The notes under the pieces: generated by a model
The model's database searches: none
Told to the model about the DNA's origin: nothing
Seen by the model: the letters and a program-made list of their open reading frames with translations, nothing else
Shown: piece by piece, positions 35,053-43,089 of the stretch
How the letters are laid out: every line of letters starts with the position of its first letter
Numbering within the stretch: position 1 is the first letter of the stretch
Origin: Leptolinea sp. HRD-7
GTDB taxonomy: Bacteria > Chloroflexota > Anaerolineae > Anaerolineales > Anaerolineaceae
Length of the DNA stretch: 64,000 nt
Direction of reading: 5' to 3'
Assembly (NCBI GenBank): GCA_024363285.1
Contig: AP024710.1
Coordinates: 2,388,001-2,452,000 of the forward strand
Translations under genes and position numbers: made by a program

Positions 35053-36153
35053 ATGTTACGTTTATCTAACTGGCGTCATTTCGATTACTGGCTTTTTGGT
35101 TCAGTTACCATCCTCTGTATTTTTGGAATCATAATGATCCGGTCGGCAGTGGCCGGATCAATTGAACTTGCAGGTTACGCGACACGACAGACGTACTTTG
35201 TATTAATGGGATTGGGTGTGATCATGGTAACGGCGGCTATCGATTACCATTTTCTTGGTAGTGTGGCACGCCCCATGTACATTTTTGCCCTGGTTTCATT
35301 GTTAGTGATCTATATTTATGGAACCGCCAGTTTCGGTTCCGCCCGTTGGCTTGATACAGGGGTGTTCTTTATCCAACCATCTGAGTTGGTAAAGATCATT
35401 ATGATTATCGTGTTGGCTTACTACTTTTCTCAAACGCAGAATACCCCGCATGACCTGATTTGGATCGTAAAGAGCGGTGCATTAACGTTTGGTGTGGTAA
35501 TCTGGATCTTGCTTCAACCAAACTTAAGTACTTCCATTGTGATTTCGGTTATGTGGTTTGCCATGTTATGGATCAGTGGCTTACCACCGAAGTATATTTT
35601 GATCTTTGCCGGACTTGCGGTTCTGGCTGCCATCGTTCTGTTCCCGTTCCTGGAAACGTATCAGCAATTACGAATTTTGAACTTCATTTTTCCTGACCCC
35701 AATTCAAGGCATGGCAACAGTTATAATGTCGAACAGGCATTGATCACAATTGGTTCCGGTGGGTTATTTGGAATGGGCTACGGACATGGAACCCAGGTGC
35801 AACTTCGGTTTTTAAAAGTTCGACATACAGATTTCATCTTTTCAGCCATGTCTGAAGAATTTGGTTTCATCGGTACTGTTCTGATCATTGGATTACTGGT
35901 GTTTGTGATTTACCGTTGTTTTCGTATTGCGCGTGAAGCTCAGGATGTTTTCGGGGCAATGATTGCTTATGGTGTAGGTGTTCTGTTCTTTTTTCAAAGC
36001 GCGGTTAACATTGGTGTAAATTTAAATGTTTTGCCTGTAACCGGTCTGGTTTTACCTTTTATCAGTTATGGAGGCAGTTCGCTATTATCTTCCGTTCTGG
36101 CTGTTGGTCTGGTAGAAAGTGTTGCCCTGCGGCGTAAACCGCTGGATTTCTAA
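35053..36153 (+). CDS. rodA: Peptidoglycan glycosyltransferase RodA (SEDS family)
   Basis: 366 residues with ten membrane helices. SEDS signatures include FGSARWLDTGVFFIQPSELVKI, the large loop with QALITIGSGGLFGMGYGHGTQ and HTDFIFSAMSEEFGF, and PVTGLVLPFISYGGSSLLS. RodA polymerises glycan strands and pairs with PBP2, which is in the same operon. RodA rather than FtsW is inferred from the neighbours. AGGA precedes ATG 35053; gltX follows after 17 bases. Confidence 0.94.
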   Translation: MLRLSNWRHFDYWLFGSVTILCIFGIIMIRSAVAGSIELAGYATRQTYFVLMGLGVIMVTAAIDYHFLGSVARPMYIFALVSLLVIYIYGTASFGSARWLDTGVFFIQPSELVKIIMIIVLAYYFSQTQNTPHDLIWIVKSGALTFGVVIWILLQPNLSTSIVISVMWFAMLWISGLPPKYILIFAGLAVLAAIVLFPFLETYQQLRILNFIFPDPNSRHGNSYNVEQALITIGSGGLFGMGYGHGTQVQLRFLKVRHTDFIFSAMSEEFGFIGTVLIIGLLVFVIYRCFRIAREAQDVFGAMIAYGVGVLFFFQSAVNIGVNLNVLPVTGLVLPFISYGGSSLLSSVLAVGLVESVALRRKPLDF

Positions 36154-36170
36154 TATTAATTTGGAGAATT

Positions 36171-37664
36171 ATGTCCTCAAATTTCACTCCTGCACGTGTA
36201 CGTTTTGCTCCATCACCCACTGGTCATCTGCATCTTGGGGGAGCTCGCACCGCTCTTTATGACTATTTGCTCGCGAAACAAACGGGTGGGCAATTTATAT
36301 TGCGAATTGAAGACACAGATCGAAAACGGCTGGTTCCGGGTGCTGAAGAAGAGCTCATGAACGGCCTTCGTTGGCTTGGTTTGCAGTGGGATGAAGGTCC
36401 GGATATCGGAGGTCCTTACGGGCCATACCGTCAATCTGAACGTAAGGAAATTTACCAGGAATATGCTCAAAAGTTGATCGAAACCGGTCATGCGTTTTAT
36501 TGCTTTTGCTCACCTGAACATCTGGAAAAGGTCCGAACAGAACAGCAAAAAAATAAACAGATTCCTCATTATGATGGTACCTGCCGGAATATTGCGCCAG
36601 AAGAGGCACTCCGTCGGGTTCAGGCAGGGGAGAAACATGTAATACGTTTTAAAGCACCTCGTGAAGGTTCAATTACCGTCAAAGACACCCTGCGGGGTGA
36701 TATTACGGTTGAAAACAGGACAATAGATGATTACATTCTGGTGAAATCTGATGGACTGGCTTTGTATCACCTGGCAGCCATGGTAGACGATCACTTAATG
36801 AAGATCACACATGTTATCCGCGGGTCAGAATGGCTGCCCACACTTCCTTTGCATTGCCATATTCATCGCGCGCTGGGTTGGCAAGAGCCGGAATGGGTAC
36901 ATCTATCAGTGTTCTTAAAACCGACCGGTAAGGGGAAAATGAGCAAGCGTGAAGCGGCTGACCTGATCAAAGACGGGCATTCCATTTTTGTGAAAGATTT
37001 TGATGGGTTGGGCTATCTTCCTGAAGCTGTGGTCAATTGGATCGCGCTTATGGGGTGGAGTTTTGATGACCATACAGAATTTTTCTCCTTGAATGACCTG
37101 GTGGAAAAATTCAGCCTCAATCGATTGAATCCATCACCGGCCGCGATAAATTTCACCAAACTCGACCATTTTAATGGCTTGCATATTCGAAATCTGTCGG
37201 TTGAGGAATTCAGCCGGCGTATTAAACCTTTCTTCTCTTCGGCCGGGTTAAACCCTGATGATAGTAAACTTTTGAAAATTGCCCCTATTATTCAGGAACG
37301 TGTAGCCACATTGGATGAATCTGTCGATATTGCCGGTTTTTTCTTCCGTCCTACTGTTGAGCAAAAAGTGGAAGATCTGACGGCCAAAGGACTTACAGCG
37401 GCACAATCAGCGGATGTGGCGCGTAAATGCCTGACTGTTCTGGAAGCTGTACCTGAAATGACCCTGGAAGTCGCTGAGCCGCCCATGCGTAACCTGGTTG
37501 AGGAACTGGGGCTATCGGCAGGTCAGGTTTTTGGTATTTTACGAACGGCCGTTACAGGACAGAAAGTAAGCCCACCGTTGTTTGAAAGTATGGAGATTAT
37601 TGGAAAAGAGGAAGTTGTCAATCGGCTGAAAAGCGCGATTAACCTGCTCGCGCAGGCCGACTGA
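36171..37664 (+). CDS. gltX: Glutamyl-tRNA synthetase
   Basis: 497 residues, class I synthetase. RFAPSPTGHLHLGGAR carries the HIGH-type signature (residues 7-22) and GKMSKREAADL the KMSKS-type loop (about residue 257). The zinc-binding Cys pattern of the E. coli type is only partly present (CFCSPEH). It charges tRNA-Glu and, if gatCAB is present elsewhere, possibly tRNA-Gln; a tRNA-Gln gene lies just after it with its own promoter, so that link may be only positional. It is last in the morphogenesis run. Confidence 0.97.
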   Translation: MSSNFTPARVRFAPSPTGHLHLGGARTALYDYLLAKQTGGQFILRIEDTDRKRLVPGAEEELMNGLRWLGLQWDEGPDIGGPYGPYRQSERKEIYQEYAQKLIETGHAFYCFCSPEHLEKVRTEQQKNKQIPHYDGTCRNIAPEEALRRVQAGEKHVIRFKAPREGSITVKDTLRGDITVENRTIDDYILVKSDGLALYHLAAMVDDHLMKITHVIRGSEWLPTLPLHCHIHRALGWQEPEWVHLSVFLKPTGKGKMSKREAADLIKDGHSIFVKDFDGLGYLPEAVVNWIALMGWSFDDHTEFFSLNDLVEKFSLNRLNPSPAAINFTKLDHFNGLHIRNLSVEEFSRRIKPFFSSAGLNPDDSKLLKIAPIIQERVATLDESVDIAGFFFRPTVEQKVEDLTAKGLTAAQSADVARKCLTVLEAVPEMTLEVAEPPMRNLVEELGLSAGQVFGILRTAVTGQKVSPPLFESMEIIGKEEVVNRLKSAINLLAQAD

Positions 37665-37665
37665 G

Positions 37666-37694
37666 TTGACACAATCGGCTGCCGGTGGTATAAA
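37666..37694 (+). promoter_or_regulatory. sigma70-type promoter of tRNA-Gln
   Basis: TTGACA (37666-37671), 17-base spacer, TATAAA (37689-37694), beginning one base after the gltX stop. Confidence 0.9.
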
Positions 37695-37713
37695 TGGGGT
37701 CGCGAGCTAGTAC

Positions 37714-37787
37714 TGGGGGCTCGTCTAATGGCAGGACAGCAGACTCTGGATCTGTATGTAGAGGTTCGACTCCTTTGCCCCCAGCCA
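37714..37787 (+). tRNA. tRNA-Gln (anticodon CTG)
   Basis: Acceptor TGGGGGC/GCCCCCA with G73 and an encoded CCA, anticodon stem GCAGA/TCTGT around loop CTCTGGA, T arm with GGTTCGACTCC. It is the only tRNA in the window with CCA in the DNA. Confidence 0.94.
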
Positions 37788-37801
37788 GTAAGAAAAACAA
37801 G

Positions 37802-37829
37802 AGGCCATCATTATGATGGCCTTTTTATT
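37802..37829. terminator. Terminator after tRNA-Gln, shared with the NBR1-Ig lipoprotein gene
   Basis: AGGCCATCAT pairs with ATGATGGCCT and is followed by T-rich sequence on the + strand; on the minus strand a T-run (TTGTTTTTC) also follows, so it can stop both convergent transcripts. Confidence 0.88.
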
Positions 37830-38570
37830 TTATGGTGAGATTGTTATTGCGAGACGTGGTACAAAGAAATGCAAGATTGGGGTTGGAGTTTTACTGGCTA
37901 TCACGTGGAATGGTACAGCCGGAAAGAATAGCTGCACAGAGATTGCTTTAATCTCTACCCAAAAAGCATCATTACCGGATGGTCCGATGCCAAAAATTAT
38001 GTTGTCTGACGAGCGTAACTTAAAGTAACCCCTATATGTACCTTCCGTATCAGGAACCTTGAGTGGAACTGAAATATCGACAGTTGCGCCAGGAGAAACC
38101 GTACTAGCTGTAAGTGTGGTTTCCAGTGGCGCGCTCATCTGGTCTCCAGAAACATAGATGATTTTATATCCAGATGTCCATGTACATGACCCGGTATTTG
38201 TGATCCGCCAGGTTTTGGTGAAATTCGTTTTTACTGTTACCTCTGTTCCGTCGGGGTAGTTAACATCTGCCACATATTGAGCGCGGTTGCAGGGAATTGG
38301 GATAGAGGTGTTTGTTGGTGTTATGGGTATCGGGGTGGATGTAGATGTGATTGTGTTTGAAGGTGTTACTGGTGGAATTGTTGCTGTGTCAGTGGGTGAT
38401 GGTTCTACTGTTACTGTAGATGTCGGAGGTGGAAGTGTATTGGTAGGTGGGCCTGATGTTAGTGTCGCTTCCGTTCCAGTTTGAGGGATGATTGGCACAT
38501 TACACGCCAAAACCAGCGATAGGATAAAAGGAATAACCAAACGACGTAAAACCATTGGACGGTGGTTCAT
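37830..38570 (-). CDS. Lipoprotein with Thr/Pro-rich linker and NBR1-like Ig domain
   Basis: 246 residues. Lipoprotein signal with SLVLAC (Cys23), a long Thr/Pro/Ser linker (about 30-93), then an NBR1-type Ig-like domain: YPDGTEVTVKTNFTKTW, NTGSCTWTSGYK and GYFKLRSS (about 100-205). This domain is common in Anaerolineae surface proteins, where it probably mediates protein or carbohydrate contacts. Two Cys in the mature part (PCNRAQ, GSCTW) could form a disulfide. The last 35 residues after the Ig domain are not family-like. AGGAGG lies before ATG 38570. Confidence 0.82.
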   Translation of the reverse strand: MNHRPMVLRRLVIPFILSLVLACNVPIIPQTGTEATLTSGPPTNTLPPPTSTVTVEPSPTDTATIPPVTPSNTITSTSTPIPITPTNTSIPIPCNRAQYVADVNYPDGTEVTVKTNFTKTWRITNTGSCTWTSGYKIIYVSGDQMSAPLETTLTASTVSPGATVDISVPLKVPDTEGTYRGYFKLRSSDNIIFGIGPSGNDAFWVEIKAISVQLFFPAVPFHVIASKTPTPILHFFVPRLAITISP

Positions 38571-38631
38571 TCTTCACCTCCTGGTCTAAATACTACAAAC
38601 ACATTATACAGTTGGCTAACATTAAAACAAG

Positions 38632-39882
38632 TTAAATGATCACCAATGGATTTTTCTTGTCTTTAACAAAAATCTGCATTAAGAAGACGCTTAGAACCGC
38701 GAAGATCGCAGAGACCAAAAAAGTGATGGTATAGCTGCTAATGTCAGCCAGCCACCCACCCAGGAGGGGGGCTAGAATAGTGCTGGGGGCGATCAAGGTG
38801 TTGGAAAGGCCAACATACGTCGGTTTTTCTTCGTCTTTGCCAAATTCGAGCGATTTCGCCATACCGATAGTCCAAAAAGCTGTGGATGCTATGGCAGAAA
38901 GAATGATCACAAGAAAGAACCAGCCGGATGATGTTGCCTTCCAGGCGATAAGCGAAGCCAGACAAATAGAAACGGCTCCCCCTTTGAAAACTTGCGTGCT
39001 ACTCCATTTATCTGAGATCCAACCCAAAACTGGATTTGCCACGACTTGAGTGACAAATAATACCCCGGTCATTATTCCAGCACTTTCGAAATCAAGATGT
39101 AGTTCTTTGATGGCATAAATAATATAGAACGCCTGAGACATCATGCCAATCATAAATGCGTTTCTTGAAATTACGAACCAGCGAAACGAGATATCATGTC
39201 TCATGATGGCCGCTACGTCATGCCAAAAATCAGCATGAGATTTAACCTCAGGAATTTCCAACCTTTCGGGTTCCCGGGAAAATGAGAGAAATGTATACGA
39301 TACTGCCATCAAAACGAAGGTAATAAAAAAACAAATGGCATAACTGTTTGGAGCGTTTACTCTTTCAAGAAGATAACCCGCGATAACCGCCCCTCCACTG
39401 GCCAGTAAATTCGCTCCGGCAGACTGTAACCCAAAAAATGTTGCCAGATTGTCAGACGGTATGATACGACTGATCATGTTTTGCCATGCGTTGGCTGTCA
39501 TCCCGGCGCCCATACCCTGCCAGATGAGAATAATAAAAGTAAGAATGAGAGAAGTAGTTATACCCAGTTTTGGAGATAGCAGAGCAATCACCGCGAGCCC
39601 AAGAAATGGAGCTCGTTCCTGGATGGTCATCAACATGACGTAAGGTTTGAATCTTGGCAAACGCGAGATCCGCTGAGCTGTAAATAATTGCGGCAATTGC
39701 CATCCCATATTGTGAATGGCCGGAATAAGACCGATCAGTATGGCGGAGTCTGTCAAGGTGGAGACAAAAAGGGGGATTACTGTGCTGAATGAGGAAATTC
39801 CTATTCCAAACCCAAAAAAAGATCCATCAAAAAGATTGACGAATAAATTATGTTTAAGGTTTTTCTTAATAAAATCTGACAT
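38632..39882 (-). CDS. Major facilitator superfamily transporter
   Basis: 416 residues from ATG 39882 (MSDFIKKNLK), preceded by GGTGAG; the open frame reaches 39927 but without a ribosome site. Twelve membrane helices, with GMGAGMTANAWQNMISRIIP after helix 4 and NPVLGWISDKW, the MFS loop 8-9 motif. The closest pattern is that of uncharacterised Chloroflexota MFS permeases. Substrate and direction are unknown. It has its own upstream terminator separating it from the VKOR pair. Confidence 0.82.
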   Translation of the reverse strand: MSDFIKKNLKHNLFVNLFDGSFFGFGIGISSFSTVIPLFVSTLTDSAILIGLIPAIHNMGWQLPQLFTAQRISRLPRFKPYVMLMTIQERAPFLGLAVIALLSPKLGITTSLILTFIILIWQGMGAGMTANAWQNMISRIIPSDNLATFFGLQSAGANLLASGGAVIAGYLLERVNAPNSYAICFFITFVLMAVSYTFLSFSREPERLEIPEVKSHADFWHDVAAIMRHDISFRWFVISRNAFMIGMMSQAFYIIYAIKELHLDFESAGIMTGVLFVTQVVANPVLGWISDKWSSTQVFKGGAVSICLASLIAWKATSSGWFFLVIILSAIASTAFWTIGMAKSLEFGKDEEKPTYVGLSNTLIAPSTILAPLLGGWLADISSYTITFLVSAIFAVLSVFLMQIFVKDKKNPLVII

Positions 39883-39898
39883 TCTCACCTTTGTTGAT

Positions 39899-39935
39899 AA
39901 AAACAAATCTCCCTCCCGTTGGTGCAATGGGAGGG
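39899..39935 (-). terminator. Terminator of the VKOR/acidic-protein operon
   Basis: On the minus strand CCCTCCC and GGGAGGG, extended by three further pairs, make a ten-base stem around five bases, followed by a T-rich run (ATTTGTTTTTATC). Confidence 0.75.
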
Positions 39936-40010
39936 GACCTGTGTATTTCTCAGTAACTGTGTGGAACCTCTCAGAACCACAATGATTCTACAAAGAAAAG
40001 ACTTTTCTGA

Positions 40011-40250
40011 CTAGTATGTATCTTCCTCTTCATCAGCCCAGAGATCGTCATCTTCATCTTCTTCGCCATCGATCTCTTCCCATTCTTCCAATTCTTCTTC
40101 TTCTTCCTCCCAATCCTCGTTGGATGAAGATTCAGCATTGGGGTTATATGTCATACATCCAGAATCGGGATCGAACTCCACGGCTGCCGCACTGCACATG
40201 CCTTCGTCGATGAAAACGCAATCCAGATAATGACAACGAATTCTAGCCAT
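40011..40250 (-). CDS. Small acidic protein with four-cysteine N-terminal motif
   Basis: 79 residues. The first 35 hold four cysteines in the pattern C6-x4-C11-x7-C19-x12-C32, suggesting a metal site or two disulfides; residues 41-79 are almost wholly Glu, Asp and Trp. I do not recognise a named family; a remote likeness to small zinc-binding DUF1540-like proteins is possible. The start lies inside the end of the VKOR gene (8-base overlap), so the two are coupled. There is no signal peptide, so it should stay in the cytoplasm. Confidence 0.7.
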   Translation of the reverse strand: MARIRCHYLDCVFIDEGMCSAAAVEFDPDSGCMTYNPNAESSSNEDWEEEEEELEEWEEIDGEEDEDDDLWADEEEDTY

Positions 40251-40710
40251 TTTTTTCCTCCAGGGAAAGAGTATATTCGCTCCGGTCTTTCACCAAGCGT
40301 AACAGAGTGCTAATGAACAGCACCGTCATCATGACGGCTGAAATCACACAAAAAAGACAGACCGATTTTATAACTGCAATTTCCAGGTAGGTCAAGTATA
40401 TAGAAAAAATGAATCCAATAAAAGTGATGCCGAATGTCACCTGATTTTTCAATGTGGAAGAAAGGCCAAAGATTTTTACCGGTGAGACAAGAACTATCAA
40501 TAATCCATATGCAACCAGGCCAATTATTGATACCGGTATGCCATATACGCTTGAATACTCGCTGTTATTGACAGTCCAACAACCACTATTCGCTTGCAGG
40601 CACATGGTTTGATTGTTTGTTAGCTTTAAGATGGCGAGGTATAGTGAATCAAGCACGCCAATAGCGGCCGCAGTGATAAAAACCTTTTGATTGAATGAAG
40701 AAATTTTCAA
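40243..40710 (-). CDS. VKOR-family quinone-linked disulfide oxidase
   Basis: 155 residues, four or five helices. It has the four cysteines of bacterial vitamin K epoxide reductase homologues: the loop pair C37 and C44 (with SGCWTVNNSEYSSVYGIP, including the family Ser) and the active CxxC at C118-x2-C121 (SVCLFC). It oxidises extracytoplasmic thiol partners and passes electrons to quinone, the role DsbB has elsewhere. No fused thioredoxin domain and no DsbA-like gene is seen here. Start is TTG 40710 (MKISSFNQK). Coupled to the acidic four-Cys gene. Confidence 0.88.
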   Translation of the reverse strand: MKISSFNQKVFITAAAIGVLDSLYLAILKLTNNQTMCLQANSGCWTVNNSEYSSVYGIPVSIIGLVAYGLLIVLVSPVKIFGLSSTLKNQVTFGITFIGFIFSIYLTYLEIAVIKSVCLFCVISAVMMTVLFISTLLRLVKDRSEYTLSLEEKNG

Positions 40711-40802
40711 ATCATTTACTCATTATTGGTTGAATAAAGCGGAGCGATTTTACCTCATTGGGATAAATGCGTAAAGTAATCAAGGAATGAAATTCTGATA
40801 AA

Positions 40803-43010
40803 TTATCCGGGTTTTTGGCGACGGGCTTCAAGGACGTTTGGAAGGTTTTCAATTTTCGTCAAAATGCGGCTTAGTTGAGCAATATCTCCAATTTCCAGAA
40901 TCAGGTTGAACGCAGCCAGGTTCTGGTTTACCTTTAGGTTAATATCCAACACATTGATTCCTTCGTTAGTGAGAATGGACGAGATATCACCCATTAGTCC
41001 CTGGCGGTCATATGCTTTTATTTGAATCGCAACAGGAAAAGTCTTTTGCGCTTCTCCCCAGTTGACTTTAACTAATCTTTCGCGATCGGTCAGTCTGAGC
41101 ATGTTGGGGCAATCCATACGATGAATGGTTGCGCCACGACCGCGTGTGATATATCCAATGATCTCATCACCTGGAGCCGGGTTGCAACATCTTGCCAGAC
41201 TGGTCAGAATCCCTTTGAGCCCTAAAACAATTACTGCGTTCGCCACCTTCTTCGGCTCAGTGGCAGGTCTTGTCTCAACATATTCCTGCTGACGGGCTTT
41301 TTCTGCCTCTGATAGTCTGTTGATGATGCGACCAATAGAAAAATCACCACAACCGATATCTTCGTAAAGATCTTCAATGTTGTGATAATCAAAATCCTTT
41401 AGTATTTTTTCCAGATCAAAGTCTGTAATACTTAAGCGGCGCAATTCACGGTCGAGTTGGGTTTTACCCTGAGCTATGTTCTGATCTCGATCCTGTTTCT
41501 TGAACCATTGGCGTACTTTGGAGCGGGCACGTTGGGTTTTGATCAACCCGAGGTTGATATTTAGCCAATCACGGCTTGGTCCGCCTTGTTTGGCTGTTAG
41601 AATCTCAACCTGGTCGCCAGTTTTCAGGGTGTAATCAAGGGTTACCAGTTTGCCATTAATCTTTGCTCCGCGGCAACGGTGTCCAATTTGAGTATGTACA
41701 TGGTACGCGAAATCTATAGGGGTTGACCCGGCAGGAAGGTCAATGATATCTCCACGCGGGGTGAATACATACACCCGGTCCTGGAAGACATCGGTTTTCA
41801 TACTGTCAACAAATTCTTGCGCGTCATTGACGTCCTGTCGCCAGTCCATCAGTTGTCTGATCCAATTTATTCGTTGTTCATACGTTTCATCCCGCCGCCC
41901 GCGTTCTTTGTATCGCCAGTGTGCCGCAATACCAAATTCAGCGTTCTGATGCATTTCAGGTGTGCGAATTTGTACTTCAAGCGGTTTGCCATCATCATAA
42001 ATGATGGCTGTATGGAGGGATTGATAAAAATTGTCTTTCGGGGCGGCGATGTAATCATCAAATTCATGGGGAATGGGGCGCCAGCGGGTGTGTATAACTC
42101 CCAACGCGGCATAGCATGACGGGATATCTGGAACGATCAATCGGAAGGCACGCAGATCCCGCACCATTTCGAATGGACGCCCCTTCTCGATCATTTTCTT
42201 ATAGATTGAATAAATATGCTTTGGACGTCCCGAGATCTCTGCTTTAATGCCAGCCTGTAACATTATGGTTTGTAGCCGCTGTTGAATGGTTAGAATCTGA
42301 CGATTTCGGTCTTCCTGGCGTTCGGCTAAATTCTCTGCGATCTCTTTATATTTTTCCGGCATCGCATAACGGAAACCGAGATCTTCAAGTTCCCATTTCA
42401 TTTGCCAAATACCCAACCTGTTTGCGAGAGGCGCAAAAATGTCAAGAGTTTCCTGTGCGATTCTCCGGCGTTTGGCTTCGGGCATGAAACCCAATGTTCG
42501 CATGTTATGAAGCCGGTCAGCCAGTTTGATCAGAACCACCCGAATGTCTTCTCCCATCGCCATGAAGGTTTTTCGGAGAGTCTCAGATGCAAGGTCCTGG
42601 CGTCTGCCGCGAGAAATGCGATTGTCTTCTGTCTGGTCAGTATCTGATGGAGACTCTGCTTCACTCATATGTTGGTCACCACGTGAAACTCGGGGCAGGT
42701 TGGTCAGTTTGGTGACTCCGTCCACAAGTTTCGCAACCTCATCGCCAAAGTCACGGCGAAGGTCATCGTTGGTGATTTTTGTGTCTTCTACTGTATCGTG
42801 AAGTAGTCCTGATATCACTACTACTGGAGGGACTTTCATTTCTGCCAAAATACCGGCGACGGCCACACAATGGGTGATATACGGTTCACCCGAAGCCCGT
42901 TTTTGATCACGATGTGCTTCTTCCGCGTAGGCATAAGCCCGTTGAACAAGATCTCGATCAACAGCACTATAACTATCTGGAAGAATTGCCATTAAATCTT
43001 CTATTTTCAT
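40803..43010 (-). CDS. relA: RelA/SpoT homologue, (p)ppGpp synthetase/hydrolase
   Basis: 735 residues: HD hydrolase, synthetase, TGS (RVYVFTPRGDIIDLPAGSTPIDFAYHVH region), conserved Cys (CCNPAPGDEIIGYITRGRG) and C-terminal ACT domain. The hydrolase residues are intact (H47, H71-D72, E75-D76, D165, N169). The synthetase motif that in bifunctional Rel enzymes usually reads RxKD reads EFDD (E316-D319), the form of E. coli RelA. A charged insert of about 25 residues (110-138) sits in the HD domain. So the enzyme looks bifunctional but with a RelA-type synthetase site. It has a good promoter of its own. Confidence 0.93.
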   Translation of the reverse strand: MKIEDLMAILPDSYSAVDRDLVQRAYAYAEEAHRDQKRASGEPYITHCVAVAGILAEMKVPPVVVISGLLHDTVEDTKITNDDLRRDFGDEVAKLVDGVTKLTNLPRVSRGDQHMSEAESPSDTDQTEDNRISRGRRQDLASETLRKTFMAMGEDIRVVLIKLADRLHNMRTLGFMPEAKRRRIAQETLDIFAPLANRLGIWQMKWELEDLGFRYAMPEKYKEIAENLAERQEDRNRQILTIQQRLQTIMLQAGIKAEISGRPKHIYSIYKKMIEKGRPFEMVRDLRAFRLIVPDIPSCYAALGVIHTRWRPIPHEFDDYIAAPKDNFYQSLHTAIIYDDGKPLEVQIRTPEMHQNAEFGIAAHWRYKERGRRDETYEQRINWIRQLMDWRQDVNDAQEFVDSMKTDVFQDRVYVFTPRGDIIDLPAGSTPIDFAYHVHTQIGHRCRGAKINGKLVTLDYTLKTGDQVEILTAKQGGPSRDWLNINLGLIKTQRARSKVRQWFKKQDRDQNIAQGKTQLDRELRRLSITDFDLEKILKDFDYHNIEDLYEDIGCGDFSIGRIINRLSEAEKARQQEYVETRPATEPKKVANAVIVLGLKGILTSLARCCNPAPGDEIIGYITRGRGATIHRMDCPNMLRLTDRERLVKVNWGEAQKTFPVAIQIKAYDRQGLMGDISSILTNEGINVLDINLKVNQNLAAFNLILEIGDIAQLSRILTKIENLPNVLEARRQKPG

Positions 43011-43055
43011 TGGTTAGAATAAAGAAGACCTTTATGTAGTAGATTTGTGTGAGTT

Positions 43056-43084
43056 AGTATACCGTTACAATCTGGCAATATCAA
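43056..43084 (-). promoter_or_regulatory. sigma70-type promoter of relA
   Basis: On the minus strand TTGATA (43084-43079), 17-base spacer, TATACT (43061-43056), 45 bases before the start codon. Confidence 0.75.
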
Positions 43085-43089
43085 TTGCA

